Of a stretch of DNA of 59,831 nucleotides, positions 34,197-42,892 are shown piece by piece. The stretch is from Methylobacterium sp. (GTDB taxonomy: Bacteria; Pseudomonadota; Alphaproteobacteria; Rhizobiales; Beijerinckiaceae). Both the position numbers and the translations under genes were made by a program. Every line of letters begins with the position of its first letter. Positions within the stretch are counted from its first letter, which is position 1. The stretch spans positions 1-59,831 of the forward strand of contig NZ_JAIEOF010000052.1 of NCBI RefSeq assembly GCF_019750675.1. The letters are read 5' to 3'. The notes under the pieces were generated by a model, which worked only from the letters and a program-made list of their open reading frames with translations, searched no databases and was not told where the DNA came from.

Positions 34197-35443
34197 GAGC
34201 GGTAATCCCCGTTGATCTCGATGTAGAGCTTGGTCAGGTCGCAGGTCCAGACGCGCGCGGCGCCGTCGCCGAGGCCGAGATCGACCCGCACGGTCACGTC
34301 CGATTCCCGCATCACCGCGCTCGCCGCCGCCTCGCTGTAATCGGGATCGCGGGCGCCCTCGCGGGCCACGCGCACGTCGCCGAACCAGATTGCCAGGCGG
34401 TCGCGGTCGGCGGGCTCGCCGGCCTTGCCCACCGCCATCACCACCCGGCCCCAGTTCGCGTCCTCGCCCGCGATGGCGGTCTTCACCAGGGGCGAGTTGG
34501 CGATGGACATGGCGATGCGATGGGCCGAGGCGTCGCTGGTCGCGCCCGTGACCCGCACGGTGACGAACTTGCGCGCGCCCTCGCCGTCCTTGGCGACGAG
34601 CTGCGCGAGTTCGACGAGGAGCTCGTCCAGCGCGGCGCGGAAATCCGACAGGCGTGGGTCGTCGGCGGCCGAGACCGCGGCGTTGCCGGCCGCGCCCGTG
34701 GCGAACAGCATCAGCGTGTCGGAGGTGGAGGTGTCGCCGTCCACCGTCACGCAGTTGAAGCTCGTCGCCGTGCCGGCGGCGAGCAGCGCCTGCAGCACGT
34801 CCTGGGGCAGGGCGGCGTCGGTGAAGACGAAGCTCAGCATGGTCGCCATGTCCGGGGCGATCATGCCCGCGCCCTTGGCGATCCCGTTCAGCGTCACGGT
34901 CGTCCCGTCGATGGCGGTCCGGCGCGTCGCGAGCTTGGGGAAGGTGTCGGTTGTCATGATCGCCTGGGCGGCCGCGGCCCAGGCCGCGGCGCCGTCCTCG
35001 GTCCGCCCGGCGCAATCGGCCAGCACGCCCCGGAACTTGCTGGCGTCGAGGGGTTCGCCGATCACCCCCGTCGAGGCGATGAAGATGTCCTGCGGGCGGC
35101 ACGCCGCGGCCTCGGCGGCGATCTCGGCCGTCAGCGCCACGGCCTCGCGCCCGCGAAGGCCCGTGAAGGCGTTGGCGTTGCCAGAATTGACCACGAGGGC
35201 GCGGGCACCCGCGCTGCCGAGGGCCTCGCGGCACCAGTCCACCGGGGCGGAGGGGCATTTCGAGCGGGTGAACACGCCCGCCGCCTGCGTGCCCTCGGCC
35301 AGCGCCACGTAGAGCACGTCGGTGCGGCCCGAATAACGGATGCCGGCCTGCGCTGTGGCGAGGCCGACGCCGCGAATCGGGGGCAGGTCGGGCTGGCTTT
35401 GCGGGGCGAGCGGCGAAACCGGCGGGCTCTTGGCGGATGACAT
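34193..35443 (-). CDS. argJ: bifunctional ArgJ: ornithine acetyltransferase / N-acetylglutamate synthase
   Basis: The 416-aa protein transfers the acetyl group from N-acetylornithine to glutamate in arginine biosynthesis and may also use acetyl-CoA. It self-cleaves before a Thr: the segment [16 protein letters not shown] near residue 185 carries that site. The N-terminal GVFTRS and [12 protein letters not shown] segments and the C-terminal [10 protein letters not shown] end are typical. ATG 35443 is chosen over 35452. It heads the argJ-SIMPL-mutT operon. Confidence 0.93.
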   Translation of the reverse strand: MSSAKSPPVSPLAPQSQPDLPPIRGVGLATAQAGIRYSGRTDVLYVALAEGTQAAGVFTRSKCPSAPVDWCREALGSAGARALVVNSGNANAFTGLRGREAVALTAEIAAEAAACRPQDIFIASTGVIGEPLDASKFRGVLADCAGRTEDGAAAWAAAAQAIMTTDTFPKLATRRTAIDGTTVTLNGIAKGAGMIAPDMATMLSFVFTDAALPQDVLQALLAAGTATSFNCVTVDGDTSTSDTLMLFATGAAGNAAVSAADDPRLSDFRAALDELLVELAQLVAKDGEGARKFVTVRVTGATSDASAHRIAMSIANSPLVKTAIAGEDANWGRVVMAVGKAGEPADRDRLAIWFGDVRVAREGARDPDYSEAAASAVMRESDVTVRVDLGLGDGAARVWTCDLTKLYIEINGDYRS

Positions 35444-35693
35444 GGGCTTCACGACTCCGGCTGTCCGCCGCTGCGTGGCATGCGCGGCGAGGGCGGTGTT
35501 GCCCCGCGCGGCGCCCTTGCGTCAACCGGGGCGCCCGTCATGTGGCTGTCACATCACGGCAATGTCCCCGAGACCGCTTCCGGTGCCGGGATCGCGCGGC
35601 CGGATCGCGCGTCGCCTTGGCACCATCATTGCCCGAGGCCCGTGCACGCGCTTGCATGCGGGGGCTTGTCTGTGTCGGCGGACGTGACATAGC

Positions 35694-36197
35694 ATGCTGC
35701 GACGCACAGTCGACGAAAGGTCTTCGGCACGGATGTTCGGGCGCGAGAGGGATGTCTCGACGATGGAACTACCGACCTCGCCTTGTGGCGCTTACGGCGT
35801 CCAGGTTCTCATCGCCGGGCGCCAGAAGCATTGGCGCGATGAAGTCTCGTCACAGATCCGCCGGGCCGGCTTCGCCGCCACCACGGTCGATTGCGGCGTC
35901 GATGCCATGACGGTGCTGGCCCTCGGCCTGCCGGTGGACGTCCTCGTCACGGATGTGAGCCTTCAGGGCAAGCTGTGTTGCCTGAAGCTGGCCCAGGAAG
36001 CCCGCGCCCTGCGGCCGGACCTGCGCATCGTCTTCGCGAGCGACCTCGGTCTCCAGCCGGACGAGGACGCGTCCGACCCGATCGACACCCTGTTCGAAGG
36101 CGATCTGCCCCAGCACGCGCGCGCCGGCCTCCTCGCCGTGCGGCGCATCGATCATGTCGCCTCCACGGTGTGGGACGCCCTGCGCAGCGCGAGCTGA
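35694..36197 (+). CDS. atypical receiver-domain protein
   Basis: The protein is up to 167 aa; later starts at 35733 and 35763 are possible. A REC-like fold is visible: VQVLIAG..., then VDVLVTDVSLQGK with the expected phosphoacceptor Asp near residue 85, and LRIVFASDL (beta-4). The acidic pair after beta-1 is replaced (AGRQKH) and the Lys of KPF is missing. It may be a phosphorylation-independent receiver. There is no output domain and no kinase neighbour. Confidence 0.65.
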   Translation: MLRRTVDERSSARMFGRERDVSTMELPTSPCGAYGVQVLIAGRQKHWRDEVSSQIRRAGFAATTVDCGVDAMTVLALGLPVDVLVTDVSLQGKLCCLKLAQEARALRPDLRIVFASDLGLQPDEDASDPIDTLFEGDLPQHARAGLLAVRRIDHVASTVWDALRSAS

Positions 36198-36357
36198 TCG
36201 CTCCCCCGGACACGACGCCGATCCGTGACCCCGGCGGGGTCGATCTTCGCTGCCGCGGGCGGCGCTTCGCGCAATGGACGCCGACATCCGGGAGACCGGA
36301 TTGCCGGCCGCCCGTCGGTTCCGCCGTCGCGAGGCGCCCCTATCCCGAGCGAAGCCG

Positions 36358-36867
36358 CTACTGCGCCTTGGGTGCGTCGGCCGGCTTCGGGTCCGCCGGC
36401 TTGGCGTCCGCGTTCGACTTCGCCTTGCCGAGATAGACGTATTCCGGCGCGGCGCGGAGCTGGTCCTTGTTGGTGTCGATCGTCGCCTTGAGGGTGTTGT
36501 CGTCGACGCGCGCCAGCTTGAGGGCGCTCGGGTCGATGGCGACGTACTTGGTGCCGATTCCGAGAAAGCCGCCGACGCCGACCACCCAGGACTTCACCGT
36601 CATCTTCTCGTCGAGCACCACGTCGGCGATCTCGCCGATGGTCTCGCTGGCCCGGTTCTGGATGGTGAGGCCCACCAGCTTCGAGGTGACCATGTCGCTC
36701 TTGTTCTGCGCCACGAAGGTGGGACGCAGGTCGTTGGCGAGGGTGGCCGGCGCGGCCGGGACCGGGGCGGAGGCGTTGGAGCCCGGGGCCGGCGTCTCCG
36801 GTGCCTGGGCGAGGGCGAGGGTGGCGCTCGCGACGAGAAGGGTCGTTCCGAGCAACAGGCTGCGCAT
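36358..36867 (-). CDS. exported PRC-barrel domain protein
   Basis: The 169-aa protein has a Sec signal peptide (about 1-20, AxA-like end), a Pro/Ala-rich linker, then a PRC-barrel (about 60-125) with LVGLTIQNRASETIGEIADVVLD, and a charged Lys/Pro/Asp tail. PRC-barrel proteins of this kind are common stress or envelope proteins in Methylobacterium. The start is the ATG at 36867; the upstream extension lacks support. It is divergent from the glutathione peroxidase gene. Confidence 0.82.
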   Translation of the reverse strand: MRSLLLGTTLLVASATLALAQAPETPAPGSNASAPVPAAPATLANDLRPTFVAQNKSDMVTSKLVGLTIQNRASETIGEIADVVLDEKMTVKSWVVGVGGFLGIGTKYVAIDPSALKLARVDDNTLKATIDTNKDQLRAAPEYVYLGKAKSNADAKPADPKPADAPKAQ

Positions 36868-37054
36868 GGGCGAAGTCTTTCCGAAGGTCGGACCCGAAAT
36901 AAGCGCCGGGTCCAAGATGGCACACGCTCAAGCTCAGGCCTTCCCGAAAGGTTCCCGCCAAATCGCCGGCCCCGATGGACGAACGACGCGGGGACGTTAA
37001 GTTCCCCCGGACAGGACGGTGGAGCGTTTCCCCGCGCCTGACGGGAGCCGCGCC

Positions 37055-37675
37055 ATGTCGAAGATCCTGATTTCGGAGGTCACGCCGTCCGCCAGCCTGT
37101 CGCGGCGACCGGCGCATCCCATCGGCCGGCGCCACGCCCTCGCGCTGCTCGGCGGGGCCGTCGCCTGGGGCATTCCCGGGGCGCGCGCGGGCGAGATACG
37201 CGCCGGGGCCTTCGCCTTCGAGCGACCCGAGGGCGGTACCCTGCCGCTGGACGCCTATGCGGGCCGCCCCATCCTCGTCGTGAACACCGCCACGGCCTGC
37301 GGCTATGCCGGGCAGTTCTCCGGACTCCAGGGCCTCTGGACCCGCTTCGGTGACCGGGGCCTCACCGTCATCGCGGTCCCGTCGCCCGATTTCGGCAACC
37401 AGGAGCCCCTCGACGGGGTCGCCATCGCGGAGGCCGCGCGCAAGAATCACGGCGTCACCTTCCCGGTCACGGCCAAGACCCACGTGCGCGGGCCGGCGGC
37501 CCATCCGTTCTACCGCTGGGCCGCCGCCGAGAAGCCCGGCAGCACGCCGAACTGGAACTTCCACAAGTACCTCGTGGACCGGGACGGCAGCCTGCTCGGG
37601 GCCTATCCCTCCTCCGTCGAGCCCAACGATCCGCGCATCGTCACCGCCATCGCCAACGCGCTCCCCGCCGGCTGA
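37055..37675 (+). CDS. Tat-exported glutathione peroxidase family protein
   Basis: The 206-aa protein has a Tat signal (IGRRHALALLGG, near 27-38). The thioredoxin-like fold has the peroxidatic Cys in TATACGYAGQFSGLQ near residue 92 and the conserved WNF..KYLV (about 168-176). The catalytic Gln of the canonical FPCNQF motif is replaced (VPSPDFGNQEP), as in some alphaproteobacterial relatives. It probably reduces peroxides in the periplasm with thioredoxin-type donors. Confidence 0.82.
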   Translation: MSKILISEVTPSASLSRRPAHPIGRRHALALLGGAVAWGIPGARAGEIRAGAFAFERPEGGTLPLDAYAGRPILVVNTATACGYAGQFSGLQGLWTRFGDRGLTVIAVPSPDFGNQEPLDGVAIAEAARKNHGVTFPVTAKTHVRGPAAHPFYRWAAAEKPGSTPNWNFHKYLVDRDGSLLGAYPSSVEPNDPRIVTAIANALPAG

Positions 37676-37679
37676 GACC

Positions 37680-37931
37680 TCAGCGGGGAATGTCGCGCGG
37701 CGGCCTCGGCGCCTCGGCCGGCGCGTTCCGCCGGACGCGGCGGGGACGCTCGGCCGAACCGCGCACCGGCGGCGAGGCGTAGTTCGACGCGAACGGATTG
37801 GCGGGCGTGCGCTCGGCGCTGCCGAACAGGCTGAACTCCGCGCGAGCCGGGCCTGGGGCCAAGAAAGTCACGGCGAAGAGGCCGAGGACGAAGGGGTTCG
37901 GAACGGGACGGGTGGGGCGGATCGGTGGCAT
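37680..37931 (-). CDS. small exported protein, 83 aa
   Basis: A signal peptide (FVLGLFAVTFLAPGPARA) precedes a short Pro/Arg-rich mature part. AGGA lies before the ATG at 37931. The stop is 4 nt from the convergent peroxidase stop. I do not recognise the family. Confidence 0.55.
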   Translation of the reverse strand: MPPIRPTRPVPNPFVLGLFAVTFLAPGPARAEFSLFGSAERTPANPFASNYASPPVRGSAERPRRVRRNAPAEAPRPPRDIPR

Positions 37932-38031
37932 GCGGTTCCTGCGCGGGGATCGACCGGACGGGGCTTTCGCTGCGATACCCCAAAGCCCCACATCCGGCGA
38001 GGCGCCGCAGCGAGCGCCCGGGAGACGGATC

Positions 38032-38259
38032 ATGGAACCCCATCGCTTCGAGCAGGCGGGCGCCGCCTACGAGGTGGCTTTCGAGCGTGCGCCGGAGGGC
38101 TGGCTCGCCCGGATTCGCCAGGAGGGCAGCCCGACGGTGCACGTGGTCGGCTTTCCCGACGGGCCGGGCTACGATCCCGGGGACGTGCGCGGATCGCTGG
38201 TCGCGGGTTGCGAGGCGGCCGTCGCCAACCTCGCCTGGGCCCCGCCGACGCGGCATTGA
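38032..38259 (+). CDS. small conserved protein, 75 aa
   Basis: The protein is EPHRFEQAG...EGWLARIRQ..., a short soluble domain rich in aromatic and Gly residues, with VVGFPDGPGYDPGDV in the middle. GGAG precedes the ATG. The family is not recognised. It is followed after 69 nt by the DUF2188 gene. Confidence 0.55.
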   Translation: MEPHRFEQAGAAYEVAFERAPEGWLARIRQEGSPTVHVVGFPDGPGYDPGDVRGSLVAGCEAAVANLAWAPPTRH

Positions 38260-38328
38260 GCGGGAACCTCCCGAACCGCGCCGGGTTCGCCCTCCCACAG
38301 GTTCACGCTCTGAGTGAAGGACGCCACC

Positions 38329-38568
38329 ATGACCGAGGTCACCTATCGCATCGTCGAGCACGACGGCGGCTACGCCTACAAGGTCGGCGACGTCTTCTCC
38401 GAGACGTTCCCGAGCCACGACGATGCCCTCCAGGCGGCGCAGGCGGCGGCCGCCGAGCAGCAGGTTCCGGGCTCCACCGAGCCGATCCGCTACCAGGACG
38501 GCAAGGGCGCGTGGCACGACGAGACGGCCCAGGGCAACGATCGCCCGACCGCCAAGGTCGTCGATTGA
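38329..38568 (+). CDS. DUF2188 domain protein
   Basis: The 79-aa protein has the DUF2188 pattern: VTYRIVEHDGGYAYKVGDVFSETF and then alternating Ala/Gln helical residues (DDALQAAQAAAAEQ) ending in an aromatic strand. The start at 38329 follows AAGGA. Function is unknown. A hairpin follows. Confidence 0.72.
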   Translation: MTEVTYRIVEHDGGYAYKVGDVFSETFPSHDDALQAAQAAAAEQQVPGSTEPIRYQDGKGAWHDETAQGNDRPTAKVVD

Positions 38569-38575
38569 GCGTCCG

Positions 38576-38595
38576 CCGGGCGGTTCGCCGCCCGG
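38576..38595 (+). terminator. possible hairpin after the DUF2188 gene
   Basis: CCGGGCGG-TTCG-CCGCCCGG is a perfect 8-bp stem 8 nt after the stop. No T tract follows, so it may only be a stabilising hairpin. Confidence 0.45.
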
Positions 38596-38772
38596 AGCGC
38601 TGTCCATCGGGCGGAACGGCCTGGGTCGAATGGCCGATTGCCTCGCCGGCACAACCTCGTGCATGGCAGGGCGATCGCGTGGCATACCCTGAGAGGGGTA
38701 CGGCTTTCGCAGGCGGATGACGGGCCGGGGAAACGGTGCCGCGTCCCGCGAACCTCGCCCAGGAGCCCTTTC

Positions 38773-39372
38773 TTGACCACCCAGAACCCTCGCCGGCCCG
38801 ACCACGCCATCGACCCGCTCTTCATCGAGCGCTGGTCCCCCCGCGCCTTCACGGGCGAGGCGGTTCCGGAATCGGAACTGCTGCGCATGTTCGAGGCCGC
38901 GCGCTGGGCGCCGTCCTCGTACAATTCCCAGCCCTGGCGTTTCGTCTACGCCGTGCGCGATACGCCCGACTGGCTGCCGTTCCTCGACCTGCTGGTGCCG
39001 GGGAACCGCAAATGGGCGGAGGGCGCCGGTGCCCTGGTCATCCTCGTCTCCAGCAAGCTGATGAAGACCGGCGACGGCCTGAAGCCCTCGGCGAGCCACT
39101 CCCTCGATACCGGGGCCGCCTCGGCCAACTTCCAGCTCCAGGCGATCCGCCAGGGCTGGCATGTGCACGGCATGGGCGGCTTCGACAAGGAACGCGCCGT
39201 CACGCTGCTCAACGTGCCGGCGGACCATCAGGTCGAGGCCGCCTACGCGGTCGGGCGCGCGGCGGACCCCGCCGACCTCACCGAGGAGCAGCGCGCCAAG
39301 GAAGTGCCGAACGGACGCCGGCCGATCAGGGACTTCGCGTTCGCGGGCGCCTTCAAGGCCCGAGAGGCCTGA
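38773..39372 (+). CDS. nitroreductase family protein
   Basis: The 199-aa FMN-dependent oxidoreductase has RWSPRAFTGEAVPESEL (FMN-binding Arg-Ser), EAARWAPSSYNSQPWRF near residue 40, and the C-terminal GRRPIRDFAF. The TTG start at 38773 has AGGAG 8 nt upstream. It ends 10 nt before the acyl-CoA synthetase gene, so they are probably co-transcribed. The physiological substrate is unknown. Confidence 0.87.
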   Translation: MTTQNPRRPDHAIDPLFIERWSPRAFTGEAVPESELLRMFEAARWAPSSYNSQPWRFVYAVRDTPDWLPFLDLLVPGNRKWAEGAGALVILVSSKLMKTGDGLKPSASHSLDTGAASANFQLQAIRQGWHVHGMGGFDKERAVTLLNVPADHQVEAAYAVGRAADPADLTEEQRAKEVPNGRRPIRDFAFAGAFKAREA

Positions 39373-39382
39373 GTCCGCCGCC

Positions 39383-40999
39383 GTGCTGAAGCCTGCCGCC
39401 GACTATGCCGGGCTCGTCTCCGGTTTCACCTGGGACATCCCCGAGCGCTACAACATCGGCGTCGATGTCTGCGACCGCTGGGCTGCGCGCGCGCCCGACC
39501 GCGTCGCGATCCAGGAGGTGGTGGGCGCGACGGTCACGGAGACGACGTTCGGACAGTTGCGCGCGCGCTCCGACCGCTTCGCGGCGGGCCTGCGGGCGCA
39601 CGGCATCGGCCCCGGCGACCGGATCGGCGTGCTGCTCCCGCAATCGGCCGCCGTGGTGGTCGCCCATGGCGCCGCCTACAAGCTCGGGGCGATCGCCCTG
39701 CCGCTCGCCGGCCTGTTCGGGCCGGATGCCCTGCGCTACCGGCTGAGGGATGCCGGCGCGCGGGTGATCGTCACCGACGCGGCGGGGTTCGAGAAGCTCG
39801 AAGCCATCCGGGCCGACCTGCCCGACCTCGACCTCGTCATCCGCATGGACGGCGCCGGCGCAGGGGCGGTCGATGCCGAGGCCCTGATGGCCGAGGCCCC
39901 GGAGGGCTTCACCGCCGTCGACACCCGGGCCGACGATCCGGCCCTGATGATCTACACCTCCGGCACCACGGGGCCGGCCAAGGGCGCGCTGCACGCCCAC
40001 CGGGTGCTGCTCGGGCACTTGCCCGGCTTCCTCATGATGCACGACTTCCCGCCCCGGCCCGGCGACCGGATGTGGACGCCCTCGGACTGGGCCTGGGCCG
40101 GCGGACTCCTCAACGCGACCCTGCCGAGCCTGCATCTCGGCGTGCCGGTGGTGGCCTGCCCTGGTTTCCGGTTCGAGCCCGAGGCGGCGTTCCGGCTCAT
40201 CGCCGAGCGGGCGATCACCACCGCGTTCCTGCCGCCCACGGCCCTCCGGATGCTGCGCGGCGTCTCCGACCCGCGCGGACGCTTCGATCTGGCGGGCCTG
40301 CGCAACATCGCCTCCGCCGGCGAGGCTCTCGGCCCCGAGACCTTCGACTGGGCGCGCCGCGAACTCGGGCTGACCATCGGCGAGGCCTACGGCCAGACCG
40401 AGTGCAACCTCGTGCTGGCCGCCTGCACGGCGGCCGGGGTGGCGCGGGCCGGCTCGACGGGGCGCCCGGTGCCCGGGCACCGCGTCGCGATCCTGCGCGC
40501 CGACGGCATCGAGGCCGGCATCGACGAGCCCGGCGAGATCGCCGTCGCGCGGCCCGACCCGGTGATGTTCCTGCGCTACTGGAACCAACCGGAGGCGACG
40601 GAGAAGAAGTTCTCCGGCGACTGGATGCTCACCGGCGACACCGCCCGGCGCGACGCGGACGGCTACGTCCACTTCGTCGGGCGCGAGGACGACCTCATCA
40701 CCTCGGCGGCCTACCGGATCGGCCCCACCGAGATCGAGGATTGCCTCGGTTCGCATCCGGCGGTGGCGCTGGCCGCCGCCGTGGGAAAGCCGGACCCCTT
40801 GCGCACCGAGATCGTTAAGGCCTTCCTCGTCCTGCGCGATGGCTACGTCGCCTCGGACGCACTCGCCGCCGAGATCCAGGCCTTCGTGCGCACGCGCCTC
40901 TCCGCGCACGAGTACCCGCGCGAGATCGCCTTCCGCGATCACCTGCCGATGACGACCACCGGCAAGATCATCCGGCGGCAATTGCGCGACGAAACGTGA
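39383..40999 (+). CDS. AMP-dependent acyl-CoA synthetase
   Basis: The 538-aa adenylate-forming enzyme has the P-loop motif IYTSGTTGPAKG near residue 190, the core GEAYGQTECN near 333, TGD near 416, and the C-terminal catalytic Lys in PMTTTGKIIRRQL. The order and spacing resemble medium-chain or acetyl-CoA synthetase-like enzymes of the ANL family. The substrate cannot be read from sequence. The GTG start lies 10 nt after the nitroreductase stop. Confidence 0.9.
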   Translation: MLKPAADYAGLVSGFTWDIPERYNIGVDVCDRWAARAPDRVAIQEVVGATVTETTFGQLRARSDRFAAGLRAHGIGPGDRIGVLLPQSAAVVVAHGAAYKLGAIALPLAGLFGPDALRYRLRDAGARVIVTDAAGFEKLEAIRADLPDLDLVIRMDGAGAGAVDAEALMAEAPEGFTAVDTRADDPALMIYTSGTTGPAKGALHAHRVLLGHLPGFLMMHDFPPRPGDRMWTPSDWAWAGGLLNATLPSLHLGVPVVACPGFRFEPEAAFRLIAERAITTAFLPPTALRMLRGVSDPRGRFDLAGLRNIASAGEALGPETFDWARRELGLTIGEAYGQTECNLVLAACTAAGVARAGSTGRPVPGHRVAILRADGIEAGIDEPGEIAVARPDPVMFLRYWNQPEATEKKFSGDWMLTGDTARRDADGYVHFVGREDDLITSAAYRIGPTEIEDCLGSHPAVALAAAVGKPDPLRTEIVKAFLVLRDGYVASDALAAEIQAFVRTRLSAHEYPREIAFRDHLPMTTTGKIIRRQLRDET

Positions 41000-41080
41000 G
41001 GCCGATCGCCGGGACGGGCGCTGCATGCCCCGGGGAGCGGTGCCGGTCCGGCTCGACCGACGCAGGCTGGAATCCGTCGC

Positions 41081-41096
41081 ATAAAGACATCTTTAT
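41081..41096 (+). promoter_or_regulatory. palindromic operator upstream of ahcY
   Basis: ATAAAGA-CA-TCTTTAT is a perfect 7-bp inverted repeat 75 nt upstream of the ahcY start, in an unusually AT-rich patch. Such sites fit ArsR-type regulators (SahR-like) that control the SAM/SAH cycle. Assignment to that family is inference. Confidence 0.6.
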
Positions 41097-41170
41097 ATCT
41101 TGATTGCTTCCTGGGGGCGGCCCTGCTATAGCCCTCGCCGACACGCAACGAGACACGGAGCGAACACGCA

Positions 41171-42571
<1,401 letters not shown>

Positions 42572-42622
42572 GGCCGGCCGACGCCCCTCCCGGGGCGTCG
42601 CACGACCGCCATCGACGATCGA

Positions 42623-42644
42623 AGCCCGGCCTCCGTGCCGGGCT
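42623..42644 (+). terminator. rho-independent terminator of ahcY
   Basis: AGCCCGGC-CTCCGT-GCCGGGCT is an 8-bp stem followed directly by TTTT. It lies 51 nt after the ahcY stop. Confidence 0.88.
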
Positions 42645-42738
42645 TTTTCGTGTCCGGCCTCCCGCGCCAGGACCCCCGCGAGCCGTCGGCCAGTGTGGCT
42701 TTTCTGCGCCCCCTCGCGGCCGATCGCGTCCGGATGGT

Positions 42739-42755
42739 TTAAAGTTAAGCTTAAC
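42739..42755 (+). promoter_or_regulatory. TTAA-rich palindrome upstream of divL
   Basis: Three TTAA units (42739, 42745, 42751) include the 12-bp palindrome GTTAAGCTTAAC (42744-42755). This resembles the CtrA site TTAA-N7-TTAAC, but the outer spacing is 8. It lies 138 nt before the divL start. A role for CtrA is inference. Confidence 0.4.
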
Positions 42756-42892
42756 CCTCTTCCTCCACGATTCCCCGTCGCGCTAGTGTGGGCGGATTCC
42801 TCAGATGGAGTGGCTCGCACCCGGCCTTCGGGCGGATGCGGGAAGGGCGCGCTTTGGCGCCTCATCGAAGATTCGTGGAGGCGGGACGGATC

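Larger units (their letters stand above)
42572..42892. other. intergenic region, 321 bp: two hairpins and divL promoter
   Basis: A hairpin with a 9-bp stem (CGACGCCCC/GGGGCGTCG) at 42579-42600 is followed by the ahcY terminator at 42623-42644. A TTAA-rich palindrome is at 42739-42755. No gene is seen. Confidence 0.6.

Noticed and set aside
36982..37005. EcfG-like promoter (GGAAC then CGTT, minus strand) before the PRC-barrel gene
   Set aside because: The spacer is 15 nt, not the usual 16-17, and the distance to the start is about 115 nt. It is possible but too weak to list as a feature.
41000..41170. SAM/SAH riboswitch before ahcY
   Set aside because: No matching helices or conserved core were seen; the only structure is the operator-like palindrome.
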